Made by a program: the position numbers and the translations under genes. DNA of 64,000 bases from Halocatena salina (lineage in GTDB: Archaea > Halobacteriota > Halobacteria > Halobacteriales > Haloarculaceae), in the NCBI RefSeq assembly GCF_023115355.1, contig NZ_CP096019.1:930001-994000 (forward strand), in the 5' to 3' direction. Each line of letters starts with the position of its first letter. Position 1 is the first letter of the stretch. Below the pieces are notes generated by a model, which did not search any database, had not been told where the DNA came from, and worked only from the letters and a program-made list of their open reading frames with translations. Shown here piece by piece: positions 24,163 to 33,243 of the stretch.

Positions 24163-24858
24163 GTGGGGGTTGAGATACGCGAAAATCCCGTCTCTGACGA
24201 TGATTTCGAGGAGATGAAACAGTTCGTCCGCGACTATCTCACTGCGAGCGTAGAGGGCGAAGAGGACGGCGGACGGATGCGGTGGTATCCGTGGCACTCT
24301 GCGGAGTATCGGTTTAACCACATCCTGAACGTCGTGTCTATTGCAACACATATCGCAGAAAAAGAAGGGGCGAACGCCGACGTGGTTCGTGTGGCAGCGC
24401 TGTTTCACGACATTGCGAAGCTTGAGGTCGACCAAGACGTTCACGCCGAGGCCGGTGCTCGCATCACACGGGAATATCTCCGGAGTCACTGCGAGTATCC
24501 GTCCTCGTTCGTGGACGAAGTGTGTGATTCGATCGAAAACCACTCCTATCAAGGGCCACTCACGGATCTGCCGCTCGAAGCACGTTGTCTCATCGAAAGC
24601 GATCTCCTCGATAAGGTCGGTGCCAACGGGATGACGCTCATCCTTCTTCGCATGGGCTATGAAGCTCGAACCCACACGGACGCCCCAGAAATGATCAATC
24701 GGATCGTCGAACGTGGTGAAAACGTGATCGACCGGATCGTAAGCGACACCGCAGAGAGCATCGCTCATCAGCGGTTGAAACGCGTTCGGTGGTTTCGCGA
24801 GTGGTTCATCTCGGAGGTGGCACAGCTAGAAGAGGGCGAGCCAGAGGTGATGGAGTAG
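24163..24858 (+). CDS. HD-domain phosphohydrolase
   Basis: The 231 aa protein uses a GTG at 24163. It shows an HD domain: YRFNHILNVVSIATHIA (first His), VAALFHDIAKLE (the HD pair), IENHSY and LIESDLLDKVG (Asp). HD proteins bind metals and hydrolyse phosphates of nucleotides or phosphoesters. The N-terminal 50 residues contain a helix and the unusual RMRWYPWHSAEYR. It is the first gene after the structured gap. The substrate is unknown. Confidence 0.85.
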   Translation: MGVEIRENPVSDDDFEEMKQFVRDYLTASVEGEEDGGRMRWYPWHSAEYRFNHILNVVSIATHIAEKEGANADVVRVAALFHDIAKLEVDQDVHAEAGARITREYLRSHCEYPSSFVDEVCDSIENHSYQGPLTDLPLEARCLIESDLLDKVGANGMTLILLRMGYEARTHTDAPEMINRIVERGENVIDRIVSDTAESIAHQRLKRVRWFREWFISEVAQLEEGEPEVME

Positions 24859-24865
24859 ACTCGAA

Positions 24866-25597
24866 TCAGTCCATCAGCAACGTCACCGCATCGATGAGAA
24901 AGTAGACGCCGAACCCAAAGAGTACGAGCGCGCTTGCAGCAGCGGTAAGCGGTGCGAACGAATCCATCCGTTTTCTCGCGGCGATGAGCATTGCCGGAAA
25001 ACCGACGATCCAGAGGGCGACCCCACTGAACAGTCCGAGCAGGAGCACTGGCGTCCCCGTCTGGACGACGAACTGACCGGCGAGCGCCGTCGACAGCGGT
25101 GCGAGTACGTCGACCGTGCCCGGATCGAGCAGCGCGACGCCGGCGGTCAGCCAGAACAAGATCTGATAGGGATTCGTGATCGCCAGCACGAACGCCCGGC
25201 GAAAGCCCCGGTCCGCTCCAGCAGCGTTGGCCGTTCGAAAGCCGCTTTGGAGGTCGGTGGCCGTGTCATAGGCGAAATACAGCATCAACACGCCACCAAC
25301 GGCGACCATCGCGGCCCGGAGCGTCGGCAGGCGTTCGACGACTGTTACCACACCCAACAACGCACCGACGAAAAAACAGATATCCGCCATCATCGCACCC
25401 ACTCCGGCGCGGACGCCCGACCGCCATCCGTGGGCCACGCTCTCCTCGGCGATGACGGCGTTCATCGGTCCCGGTGGAGCCGCGAGCGCAATCCCGAACA
25501 CTACACCGGCTCCGAACGTTACTACCTCGGTCACAGTGGGTGTAGGGTCGAAAATGCGAAAAAACGAACGAATATCGATCGTGGCCGGAGAGAGCAC
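24866..25597 (-). CDS. LysE-family amino-acid exporter-like protein
   Basis: The 243 aa integral membrane protein has about six helices. The motif FGIALAAPPGPMNAVIAEESVAHGWRSGVRAGVGAM matches the LysE/RhtB family, which pumps amino acids out of the cell. A second conserved piece is AFVLAITNPYQILFWL. The start at 25597 leaves an N-terminal segment of about 25 residues before the first helix. It is the last gene of the minus-strand run below the threonine-synthase-like gene, with an 89-base gap. Confidence 0.83.
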   Translation of the reverse strand: MLSPATIDIRSFFRIFDPTPTVTEVVTFGAGVVFGIALAAPPGPMNAVIAEESVAHGWRSGVRAGVGAMMADICFFVGALLGVVTVVERLPTLRAAMVAVGGVLMLYFAYDTATDLQSGFRTANAAGADRGFRRAFVLAITNPYQILFWLTAGVALLDPGTVDVLAPLSTALAGQFVVQTGTPVLLLGLFSGVALWIVGFPAMLIAARKRMDSFAPLTAAASALVLFGFGVYFLIDAVTLLMD

Positions 25598-25686
25598 TGA
25601 AAGAGGGAAGATCGTTCAGCTTCCGGGTTACGATAGTCTCAAAGGAGCCACAGTCACGGATGTGATGGGTGATATCTCGTTCCGTC

Positions 25687-26853
25687 TCAGATCCCTTGAC
25701 CCATCAGGTGGCTCCGGAGCAGATCCGCGTCTTTCTCCGCGCTCGCGGTGTTGATGAGAACGACCGTATCGTCTTCATCGAACCGTTCGCGCAGTTCCCA
25801 CGCCGCGCTCGCGGCAGCACCCGTCGCAACACTCACCCCGATCCCTTCGTGGCTGGCGACGGTGACCGCGCTTTCGAGGATGGTGTCGTCGCTGCTGGCG
25901 AGTGCGCCCCCGCCCGTCTCACGCAACGCATCGAGGACGAGCGCACCCCCTTTGGGATCCGGTCGTTCGAGTGCGCCACAGACGGTGTCAGGCACGTCCC
26001 ACGGTTCGTGTTCGTCGGCGCCAGCGTCGAACGCCTCCACGATCGGCGCACACGCCGCCGATTGGGCGGCGTACAACGCCGGCACCGAATCAACCAGCCC
26101 GAGATCCCGGAGTTCCCGAGCGGCCTTTGCCATGCCGACGAACGGCCCACCGCCCACGAACGGACAGAACACGGCGTCAGGCACCTGCCACTCCAACTGT
26201 TCGATGAGTTCGTACAGCACTGGCTTCGTGCCTTCGTGTCGGTAGGGGGTTTCGAACGGCTGGAGGGAGTACCAGTCCGCCTCGGCGTTCCGAAACGCTT
26301 CGTTCGCGTCGTCTAACCGCCCACCGACGACATTCATATCGCCGCCGTGGACGTTTATCATCGCTTTCGTGAGAAACGACGACCGAGAGGGAACGAAGAC
26401 GTGGCTGGTGATTCCGGCGCGGGCAGCGTAGGCGGCCACCGACTGGCCGCTGTCGCCCGGCGTTGAGAGGGCCACGTCGCTCGCGCCGTGCTGACGGGCC
26501 GCCGAAACGGCGAGCACGCTTTCTCGATCCGCGATCGTTCCCGTCGGGTTCGTGCCTTCGTCTTTGATCACCACGCGACCGACACCGAGTTCCTCGGCCA
26601 GCGACGGACAATCGACGAGCGGCGTGCCTCCTTCACCCAGCGACATCCGTGCGTCGGCCGGGATCGGGAGAAGTTCCTCGTATTTGCCCGGTTCGAACGG
26701 CCGCCGCTCGATCTCCGCTCTGGAAAGCTCGATCGCCTCGTACGCGTACGCCGGATCGAGCGATGCGCCATCCGGATGGTGGCTCGTCGTCGCATCGAAC
26801 CGCTCGTCGGTTTCAGGGCACCGTAGCCCCGCGAACGTCGGGGTCGTCTTCAT
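25687..26853 (-). CDS. Threonine-synthase-like PLP-fold protein lacking the Schiff-base lysine
   Basis: The 388 aa protein starts at ATG 26853, which gives MKTTPTFAGLRCPETDERFD, a zinc-finger-less threonine synthase start. LSLGEGGTPLVDCPSLA and IKDEGTNPTG match the family. But where family members have the PLP-binding lysine (PTGSFKDRG), this protein reads PTGTIADRES: residue 108 is Ala, codon GCG at 26530-26532. Later motifs (STPGDSGQSVAAYAARAG, FCPFVGGGPFVGM, VGGG phosphate loop) are intact. Either the protein does not form the usual internal aldimine, or it is no longer an enzyme. It is 43 bases below the PAC2 gene. Confidence 0.85.
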   Translation of the reverse strand: MKTTPTFAGLRCPETDERFDATTSHHPDGASLDPAYAYEAIELSRAEIERRPFEPGKYEELLPIPADARMSLGEGGTPLVDCPSLAEELGVGRVVIKDEGTNPTGTIADRESVLAVSAARQHGASDVALSTPGDSGQSVAAYAARAGITSHVFVPSRSSFLTKAMINVHGGDMNVVGGRLDDANEAFRNAEADWYSLQPFETPYRHEGTKPVLYELIEQLEWQVPDAVFCPFVGGGPFVGMAKAARELRDLGLVDSVPALYAAQSAACAPIVEAFDAGADEHEPWDVPDTVCGALERPDPKGGALVLDALRETGGGALASSDDTILESAVTVASHEGIGVSVATGAAASAAWELRERFDEDDTVVLINTASAEKDADLLRSHLMGQGI

Positions 26854-26896
26854 GCGTTGGCTATCCCGGCCCGCGACTAAGCACTGTTGGGTCCGA

Positions 26897-27685
26897 TCAG
26901 CCGATGTACCTGAGATCGTCGTCGGTCGGCGCTGCTCCCTGTTCCATCTCACGGATCTTCGTGACGACTTCTTCCATCTCCTCGGCCCGTTCTTCCAAGG
27001 AATCGTATCCGACTTCGAAGTCGAGAATCGTTTCGAGGGTTTCGAGGACGGCACGAGCGCTTTTCGGATCCACGAGATAGCCACTCGTCTCACCCATGAG
27101 ACAGGCGGCTTGTAGTCCTCGCCGGCCACCCAATCCGAGCAAGAGACCACTTACCCCAACGATCCCCCCGGCTGGCTCGTTCTCGCGGAATTCGATGAGG
27201 TCCGACAGTTCCTCAACGAGCGCCTCCGAGGACGCCGCACCGATGACGCTGTACTCCTCGATCAGTTCACCGGTTGGAACGCCCCCCAGTGTGAACACGC
27301 GCTCGACGCCGTATTCCTCCGAAACGTCGAGGATGGTGTCCGTCAGTTGGTAGTGGCCGGATGGATCCTGTGCCTGATGATCACCGGTCAATACGATCAG
27401 ATCGTGGGACGGATCCTGATCGGATGGGGACTCCTCGGAGTCGGTAGGGGTAGACAGATCCACCTTGTGGAATTCGAGACAGGCCAGTTCTGTGATGCCG
27501 TCCTCGATCGTCACCTGTGGAGGGAAGTGCTCGGAGTACAACCGGCAGAGAAGCGTCGTTTCGAACTCTTCGAGGAGGTGTTCCGCAGCGAGCTTACCGA
27601 CGTGACCGACGCCGGGAAGTCCTTCGATGAGGATCGGAGCGTGGAGATCAGGTTCGGCGACTGTCTCGATATCGAACTCGTCCAT
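26897..27685 (-). CDS. PAC2-family proteasome-assembly-chaperone-like protein
   Basis: The 262 aa protein has the PAC2 fold: LIEGLPGVGHVGKLAAEHLLEEFE, FFPPQVTIEDG-like strand HFPPQVTIEDG, LIVLTGDHQAQ, VFTLGGVPTG and GVSGLLLGLGGRRGLQAACLMGETSGY. The ending is a long acidic helix (YDSLEERAEEMEEVVTKIREMEQG) that could be a coiled coil. The family is related to eukaryotic proteasome assembly chaperones. It is 5 bases below nop10 and belongs to the translation operon. Confidence 0.9.
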   Translation of the reverse strand: MDEFDIETVAEPDLHAPILIEGLPGVGHVGKLAAEHLLEEFETTLLCRLYSEHFPPQVTIEDGITELACLEFHKVDLSTPTDSEESPSDQDPSHDLIVLTGDHQAQDPSGHYQLTDTILDVSEEYGVERVFTLGGVPTGELIEEYSVIGAASSEALVEELSDLIEFRENEPAGGIVGVSGLLLGLGGRRGLQAACLMGETSGYLVDPKSARAVLETLETILDFEVGYDSLEERAEEMEEVVTKIREMEQGAAPTDDDLRYIG

Positions 27686-27690
27686 GCAGC

Positions 27691-27873
27691 CTATTCCTGT
27701 GCTCGCCGCTTAAGTGCACGTCGGTACTCGCCGTATCGGTCCGTCGGATCGTACGGTGCCGGCGCGCTGTTGACAGCATCTCCGCCGCATTCCGGACAGC
27801 TGGTGGTAAGCGTGTACACCGGTCGGTCGTGGTGCTCGGACCACGACGCACACACACGGAGATCAGAATGCAT
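27691..27873 (-). CDS. nop10: H/ACA ribonucleoprotein protein Nop10
   Basis: This 60 aa protein is the small core subunit of H/ACA RNPs that turn uridine into pseudouridine in rRNA. It starts at ATG 27873 (MHSDLRVCASWSEHHDRPVYTLTTSCPECGGDAVNSAPAPYDP), which gives the single zinc-ribbon knuckle SCPECG with CASW, the conserved VNSAPAPYDPTDRYGEYRR segment and a basic tail. The longer frame upstream belongs to the aIF2-alpha gene region. It follows aIF2-alpha by 10 bases. Confidence 0.94.
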   Translation of the reverse strand: MHSDLRVCASWSEHHDRPVYTLTTSCPECGGDAVNSAPAPYDPTDRYGEYRRALKRRAQE

Positions 27874-27883
27874 CGGACGGCGA

Positions 27884-28690
27884 TTAATTGCCCTCGCCTT
27901 CGGTCTGTTGTTCGCGGTGGAACTGCGCGGTGCCGCCCCGATCCTCGATGACCGACTGGGTGCGATCGACGGTTGCAGTGAGTTCGTCTTCCGCGAGCTT
28001 GTACGAGGGTGCACGGACTTTGATGCGGTATTCAGGCGCACCCACGTAGGTCACGTCGAGTTCCGTCTCCTCGCCGATCTCCCCGTTACCGGCTGCCGTT
28101 TCGAGGGCTGCCCGAATATCGTCGACGCCGTCGGGGTTTGGTGATTCGAGGTGGATGTATCCCGTAACGGTAACGTACGGCACCGAAACGTTCGCGCGAG
28201 CGGTCTCGACGATCGCGTCGATCTCCTCGTCCGTCAGATCGGTGTCTACAAGCGCCTCCCTTCCACGGATCGCCGCCTGTTCGAAGCCCTCATACAGTGT
28301 GCCGAACGCTCCGAGCAGCTCGTTGGCGACCGTACCGTACTGTTCGTCGGAAACGTCCTCACCGAACGCTAACGTCATCCACTTATCCGCTTTCTGTTCG
28401 TTTTTCCACTCCTGGATCTTCTCAGAGCGTTGGTGATCGTTGACGTCTTTGAGCGAGAGATCGATCTGTTGGGTGCTTTGATCCACATCGAGCACCTTAC
28501 AGACGACCGTCTCACCCGTGCCTACGTGGTCGCGGATGTTTTTGATCCATCCGCTTGCGACCTCGCTGATGTGTACTAGCCCACGTCGATCGGTGTACTC
28601 CAAAAGATCCACGAACACCCCGAAATCCTCGATCTCATCGATCCGGCCGACGACGAGATCGCCCGGGTCAGGCCAGCCTGTGTATTTCAT
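27884..28690 (-). CDS. eif2a: Translation initiation factor aIF2 subunit alpha
   Basis: This 268 aa protein is the alpha subunit of the factor that brings initiator tRNA to the ribosome. ATG 28690 gives [17 protein letters not shown], the usual start. Domain 1 is an S1-type OB fold (residues 11-84) with [28 protein letters not shown]. Domain 2 is helical ([12 protein letters not shown]...). Domain 3 ([13 protein letters not shown]...[15 protein letters not shown]) is the alpha-beta domain that binds the gamma subunit. The tail [17 protein letters not shown] is acidic and low-complexity. Confidence 0.95.
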   Translation of the reverse strand: MKYTGWPDPGDLVVGRIDEIEDFGVFVDLLEYTDRRGLVHISEVASGWIKNIRDHVGTGETVVCKVLDVDQSTQQIDLSLKDVNDHQRSEKIQEWKNEQKADKWMTLAFGEDVSDEQYGTVANELLGAFGTLYEGFEQAAIRGREALVDTDLTDEEIDAIVETARANVSVPYVTVTGYIHLESPNPDGVDDIRAALETAAGNGEIGEETELDVTYVGAPEYRIKVRAPSYKLAEDELTATVDRTQSVIEDRGGTAQFHREQQTEGEGN

Positions 28691-28767
28691 GCTCGTCGAT
28701 TGTGGACTGACGGGAATAAAGGCACCGTATACCGGATGCACCTCCAAAACAGATCGTTACCGACTAC

Positions 28768-28950
28768 TTAAGCGTGATTTTGACGCGTGATCGTCTCGGT
28801 GACCTCGCCCTCAAAAACGGCCTTGCCGCCCGTGGGACGGGCGAGAACGTGGCCACAGACCGCACATGCGACATCGCTCGCAGCCTTGCCATAAAGGGTC
28901 TGTTCGTTCTCACAGTCCGGGCATGTCACTCGGTAGAACTGTCCCGCCAT
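28768..28950 (-). CDS. rps27e: Ribosomal protein S27e
   Basis: The 60 aa zinc-binding small-subunit protein starts at ATG 28950 (MAGQFYRVTCPDCENEQTLYGKAASDVACAVCGHVLARPTGG). The two CxxC knuckles (CPDC and CAVC) make one zinc ribbon. The start is 2 bases below the L44e stop, showing tight coupling. The in-frame extension upstream lies in L44e and is not part of this gene. Confidence 0.96.
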   Translation of the reverse strand: MAGQFYRVTCPDCENEQTLYGKAASDVACAVCGHVLARPTGGKAVFEGEVTETITRQNHA

Positions 28951-28952
28951 GA

Positions 28953-29237
28953 TCACTCCTGAAACTCCAATCGACCGGCTCGCCATCCCTCGCGGAGGTG
29001 GGCGTTGCCGCACTCGCTACACCGGTAGGTCAGGTTGGTCTTTTTCGTCGGTTTGTTCCCCGCCGGTACTTTCGAGAACTTCCCGGCGTTCCCGATACCG
29101 GATTTCTGGCGCTCGCGCTGGCGGCCCTGAACCTCCGTCATTCCCGAGGGACGCCCGGAGCGAACTTTCTCGACTTCGTGCTCCTCATGGGAGTCACAGT
29201 TCGGACAGTACGTCCTGAATCGGCGTGGCATCTGCAT
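28953..29237 (-). CDS. rpl44e: Ribosomal protein L44e
   Basis: The 94 aa large-subunit protein is very basic. It has [28 protein letters not shown], with the first zinc knuckle, and [25 protein letters not shown], with the second. A basic middle ([23 protein letters not shown]) binds rRNA. L44e is the first gene of the operon L44e, S27e, aIF2-alpha, nop10, PAC2. This order is widely conserved in archaea. Confidence 0.96.
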   Translation of the reverse strand: MQMPRRFRTYCPNCDSHEEHEVEKVRSGRPSGMTEVQGRQRERQKSGIGNAGKFSKVPAGNKPTKKTNLTYRCSECGNAHLREGWRAGRLEFQE

Positions 29238-29317
29238 GGTTACTGAGTCTACTTTATCGACGCCGCATTAAAACCCGTTTGGTTCGGACCAGAACGACCG
29301 GAGATCGAATCAACCGT

Positions 29318-29752
29318 TCACGTCCGCGTGCATTCCTCGGAACGCGCTTTGGAAAGTTTCGATCGCGCCCGTGGTGTGAGTTCGTACCCCAACACCGGTT
29401 CGGAGACGGTAGCGACGAGTCCTCCGACACGAAGCTCGGTGAGTAGCCCGTTGAGATCGCTCTCACACAACTCCGTGAGATCGACCAACTCGACTGCCGC
29501 GATCGGATCGTTGTGCGAGAGCACGACCAACAGCCCGAGGGCACGATCGTCACGGACACCGATCTCCGCGCCGGTAGCGTCGGGGACCGTCGCTCCGAAC
29601 GCTTCTAGCGGTGGAGTCTCCTCGCGGAGTTCGAGCCGATCGGTGTCGATGTAGCGCTCTTCGCCCGTGGCCGGATCACACACGAGCCACGCATCACAAC
29701 CACGTTTCCGGAGAAGATACTGAGACCCATCGTCAGCCCGAACGGTGCGCAT
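29318..29752 (-). CDS. Haloarchaeal two-part protein with a C-terminal winged helix
   Basis: The 144 aa protein begins with a beta-rich half (MRTVRADDGSQYLLRKRGCDAWLVCDPATGEERYIDTDRLEL) that resembles a small barrel reading out a GC-containing phrase. The second half is a winged helix: ALGLLVVLSHNDPIAAVELVDLTELCESDLNGLLTELRVGGLVATV. The basic end (RARSKLSKARSEECTRT) could touch DNA. It looks like a regulator; no target can be named. It sits between the DUF7322-like gene and the L44e gene on the same strand. Confidence 0.7.
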   Translation of the reverse strand: MRTVRADDGSQYLLRKRGCDAWLVCDPATGEERYIDTDRLELREETPPLEAFGATVPDATGAEIGVRDDRALGLLVVLSHNDPIAAVELVDLTELCESDLNGLLTELRVGGLVATVSEPVLGYELTPRARSKLSKARSEECTRT

Positions 29753-29776
29753 ACCGTCGGTACTAGCCGACAGCAG

Positions 29777-30115
29777 TTATCGATTCCGGTGGTTTCGGTA
29801 GCGGAGATAGCCGATCAGTAACGCAGCCATACCTACTACGATCAGACTCCCGCCGAACCGGAGTTGTTCCCTGAACACCACGAACAGCACCCCGAGGCTG
29901 AGGGCGAACAGCCCGACGTTAGCCATCAGTACCAACAACCAAAACGTGCGGCGCAGTTCGGGCGGAACATCGGTGTCGCTCGGATCGGGGGCCTCCGGGA
30001 TATCGATCCGAGGCCCGATCGCATCGGGATCGGTCTCCTCTGGCTCGACGGACATGGGATCGAACCCATCCGGATCCGTTGGCCACGAACTGTCGTCCTC
30101 TCGGGATGGAGCCAC
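29777..30115 (-). CDS. Haloarchaeal membrane protein (DUF7322-like, 112 aa)
   Basis: An acidic, disordered N-terminal half (SREDDSSWPTDPDGFDPMSVEPEETDPD) leads to two membrane helices: FWLLVLMANVGLFALSLGVLFVV and SLIVVGMAALLIGYLRY. The tail RNHRNR is basic, so both ends are inside. The function is unknown. It starts 25 bases above the winged-helix gene, and they are probably co-transcribed. Confidence 0.68.
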   Translation of the reverse strand: MAPSREDDSSWPTDPDGFDPMSVEPEETDPDAIGPRIDIPEAPDPSDTDVPPELRRTFWLLVLMANVGLFALSLGVLFVVFREQLRFGGSLIVVGMAALLIGYLRYRNHRNR

Positions 30116-30189
30116 ACCGGGCTGTTCTCCGGTCAGTCACAAAAGGTTCTCGTTGCTGTGTGACTACTACAGAATCGGTTCGTCCCGGA

Positions 30190-30369
30190 TCAAACGGCGT
30201 CGTCGAGCCTGATGGCGCTACAGGCCTGGATCCACGCCAATGGGTTATCAGCGTCGTAGAACACGACACCCTCCTCAGTCTCATACGCCTCCGTCGTCGC
30301 GATGGCATCGGAGCCGGGTGACTCGGCGCGTTGTGCGTCCGTCGACATCAGGGTGTCATTGTCTGACAT
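30190..30369 (-). CDS. Small acidic haloarchaeal protein (59 aa)
   Basis: ATG 30369 gives MSDNDTLMSTDAQRAESPGSD; an in-frame GTG-type start adds 9 residues. The C-terminus (YETEEGVVFYDADNPLAWIQACSAIRLDDAV) is the conserved-looking part, and the N-terminus is disordered. It resembles a family of short haloarchaeal proteins I know only as a DUF. It is divergent from polB, with the shared promoter between 30370 and 30499. Confidence 0.6.
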   Translation of the reverse strand: MSDNDTLMSTDAQRAESPGSDAIATTEAYETEEGVVFYDADNPLAWIQACSAIRLDDAV

Positions 30370-30499
30370 GCCGTACTCCACGGTGGTGACTCTCACGGCA
30401 TAGGTTTTGGGGGCCTACCCAAGGATTGCCGATGTCGATAGCTATCCAACGAACGGCGAGATCATCGGAGTTTTTACCCGTTGGCGGCCATCGATACCT

Positions 30500-33190
30500 A
30501 TGACCGAGAACGCGCGCCTCACGGATTTTATACGGGAGGAGGAGACGAGCCAGCGACCGCCGGGGGAAGCAGCGGCAGTAGCTGGTAACGGGGGCGATCC
30601 CCACGCTGCAGACATCATCGATACGTCAGCATACCGGTATCCAGACGCTGAGGGTACGGTCGAGCTGTCGGTCATGCAGGTCGATTACACCATCGAGGGA
30701 CGCGGAGCTGAAGAGCATCCGATCTTGCATATATTCGGCCGAACTACTGACAACGAGACTGAACACGTCCGAGTTCGTGAGTTTCGACCGTATTTTTACA
30801 CGCCGACACGCTCGCTCGAAGCACCCCCCGAAACCGAGTACGATCGGCTTACTGGGAGTGAGGACGGGTATGAAAGCATTCGGGGAGAGCCGTTGACGAA
30901 AGTGTTCGGTCAGACGCCTCGAGACGTCGGTCAGTTGCGTGACCACTTCGAACATTACGAAGCGGACATCCTCTTTCCGAATCGGTTGCTCATCGATAAG
31001 GACATCACCAGCGGTGTCCGCATTCCCGAGCGTCGGACGCAGGATGGGGTCATCGACGTCCCTCACCCCGAGATCGAACCGATCGAACTGGACGCCGATC
31101 TCCGAGTGAACACCTTCGACATCGAGGTCGACGACCGCAACGGCTTCCCCGAGGACGGCGAGCAGCCGATCCTCTGTCTCACCAGCCACGATTCCTACGA
31201 GGATCGCTACACGGTTTGGCTGTACGAATCGCCGAGTGGGAAACCAGGGCCCGACGAACTCCCCGACTACGACCCTATTTCCGGGGGGATCGACGTGGAC
31301 GTGCGCCGGTTCGAGAGCGAAGAGCGGATGCTCGACGGCTTTCTCGAATACATCGAGACGACTGATCCAGACGTGGCGACGGGGTGGAATTTCACTGATT
31401 TCGATATGCCGTATCTCCTCGATCGGTTGGAGAAACTCGGTGGAACCGGATCGCTCGATCCCGATCGGCTATCACGGGTGAACGAAGTGTGGCGCGACGA
31501 CTGGCGGGGGCCGAACGTGAAGGGCCGAGTGGTGTTTGATCTGCTGGACGGATACAAGCGCACGCAGTTCACGGAGCTAGAATCCTACCGGTTAGACGCC
31601 GTGGGCGAGGTGGAACTCGGCGTCGGGAAAGAACGCTACCCGGGCGACATCGGTGATCTCTGGGAGACCGATCCCGAGCAGCTGCTCGAATACAATCTCC
31701 GAGACGTGGAGTTGTGCGTCGAACTCGATCGAAAACAGGGAATCATCCCGTTCTGGGAGGAGGTCGCCACCTTCGTGGGGTGTAAGTTAGAGGACGCGAC
31801 GACGCCAGGGGACGCGGTGGATCTGTACATCCTTCACAAGGTGTACGGAGAATTCGTGTTACCCTCGAAAGGCCAACAGGAGACCGAGGAGTATGAGGGC
31901 GGCGCGGTGTTCGAACCGATCACCGGCGTCAAGGAGATGGTGAGCGTACTCGATCTGAAATCACTTTATCCAATGGCGATGGTTACCACCAACGCCAGTC
32001 CCGAAACGAAAGTCAGTCCGGAGTACGACGGCGATGTGTATGAGGCACCCAACGGGACGCTGTTCCGGAAGGAGCCTGACGGCATCATCCGGGAGATGGT
32101 TAATGAGTTGCTCAGTGAACGTGATGAGAAGAAAACTCGACGCGACGAACACGATCCTGGCAGCGAGGCATACGAGACCTACGACCGACAGCAACGAGCT
32201 GTAAAGGTCTTGATGAACTCGCTGTACGGCGTTCTCGGATGGGAGCGATTCCGTCTTTACGATATGGAGATGGGCGCCGCTGTGACAGCAACCGGACGAG
32301 AAGTGATCAAACACACTGAAAAAGCTGCTAATAAACATAATAAAAGAGTCATATATGGTGACACCGACAGCGTCATGATCGAGTTCGGTCGTGATCTGTC
32401 GAAGAACAAAGCCATCGAGCAATCGTTCGAGTTGGAGGACGCGATCAACGATTCGTACGACCAGTTCGCAAAGGAAATACTCAACGCAGAGGAGCATCGC
32501 TTTGAGATCGAGTTCGAGAAGTTGTACCATCGATTCTTCCAAGCCGGCCGAAAAAAGCGGTATGCCGGACACATCATCTGGAAGGAAGGCAAGGATGTGG
32601 ATGACATAGACATCACTGGTTTCGAGTACAAGCGCTCTGATATTGCACCGATCACCAAGGAAGTCCAGCGTAAGGTCATCGAACTGATCGTCACGAGTGA
32701 GGGCGAGGAATATCAGGAGGCCGTGACCGAATACGTCCACGACGTGATCGAGCAATTCCAAAACGGGGAGATGTCCGTCGAGGAGGTGGGTATTCCCGGT
32801 GGAATCGGTAAGCGGCTTGATAGCTATGATATCGACCGAGCACATATTCGTGGGGCCAAGTACGCGAACAAAATGCTCGGGACGAACTTCGCGCGCGGAT
32901 CGAAGCCGAAACGGCTGTACCTCGACCGAGTACATCCCGACTTCTTCGATCAGGTCGAAGACCAGATTTCGGACGAGGAAACAGAGCTTTACACCGAGTT
33001 CAGGAGAGAACAGGACGTCATCTGCATTGAGTACGCCGATCAGTTGCCCAACGAGTTCAGTGTCGATTGGGACACGATGCTCGACAAAACACTCAAAAAT
33101 CCTATCGAACGTATTCTTGAAGCCATCGGCATCTCGTGGGATGAGGTCAAAAGCGGACAGCAACAAACAGGACTCGGCGAATACGTGTGA
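30500..33190 (+). CDS. polB: Family B DNA polymerase (PolB)
   Basis: The 896 aa enzyme has both polymerase and 3'-5' exonuclease activity and is a main replicative polymerase in haloarchaea. ATG 30500 starts MTENARLTDF. Exonuclease motifs: NTFDIEVDDRNG (about residue 206), GWNFTDFDMPYLLD and YNLRDVELCVELD. Polymerase motifs: LDLKSLYPMAM (about 485), KVLMNSLYGVLGW and VIYGDTDSVMI (about 619). The gene has no intein at its three usual insertion sites. Bases 32311-32360 are strikingly AT-rich (15 of 50 G+C), with AGA, AAA, AAT and ATA codons rare elsewhere in the gene, right before the YGDTDS motif. Confidence 0.97.
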   Translation: MTENARLTDFIREEETSQRPPGEAAAVAGNGGDPHAADIIDTSAYRYPDAEGTVELSVMQVDYTIEGRGAEEHPILHIFGRTTDNETEHVRVREFRPYFYTPTRSLEAPPETEYDRLTGSEDGYESIRGEPLTKVFGQTPRDVGQLRDHFEHYEADILFPNRLLIDKDITSGVRIPERRTQDGVIDVPHPEIEPIELDADLRVNTFDIEVDDRNGFPEDGEQPILCLTSHDSYEDRYTVWLYESPSGKPGPDELPDYDPISGGIDVDVRRFESEERMLDGFLEYIETTDPDVATGWNFTDFDMPYLLDRLEKLGGTGSLDPDRLSRVNEVWRDDWRGPNVKGRVVFDLLDGYKRTQFTELESYRLDAVGEVELGVGKERYPGDIGDLWETDPEQLLEYNLRDVELCVELDRKQGIIPFWEEVATFVGCKLEDATTPGDAVDLYILHKVYGEFVLPSKGQQETEEYEGGAVFEPITGVKEMVSVLDLKSLYPMAMVTTNASPETKVSPEYDGDVYEAPNGTLFRKEPDGIIREMVNELLSERDEKKTRRDEHDPGSEAYETYDRQQRAVKVLMNSLYGVLGWERFRLYDMEMGAAVTATGREVIKHTEKAANKHNKRVIYGDTDSVMIEFGRDLSKNKAIEQSFELEDAINDSYDQFAKEILNAEEHRFEIEFEKLYHRFFQAGRKKRYAGHIIWKEGKDVDDIDITGFEYKRSDIAPITKEVQRKVIELIVTSEGEEYQEAVTEYVHDVIEQFQNGEMSVEEVGIPGGIGKRLDSYDIDRAHIRGAKYANKMLGTNFARGSKPKRLYLDRVHPDFFDQVEDQISDEETELYTEFRREQDVICIEYADQLPNEFSVDWDTMLDKTLKNPIERILEAIGISWDEVKSGQQQTGLGEYV

Positions 33191-33243
33191 GTGATAAAGA
33201 AATGAAGATGATCACAGTCTCGCTGTCGACCACAATGGTCGTG

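Noticed and set aside
32350-32372. Intein in polB
   Set aside because: The YGDTDS motif and the other two usual insertion sites are uninterrupted; only the AT-rich patch hints at a past event.
31961-33166. Long open frame antisense to polB (401 codons)
   Set aside because: The plus frame carries all the polymerase motifs; the antisense frame is a by-product of codon bias in a conserved gene.
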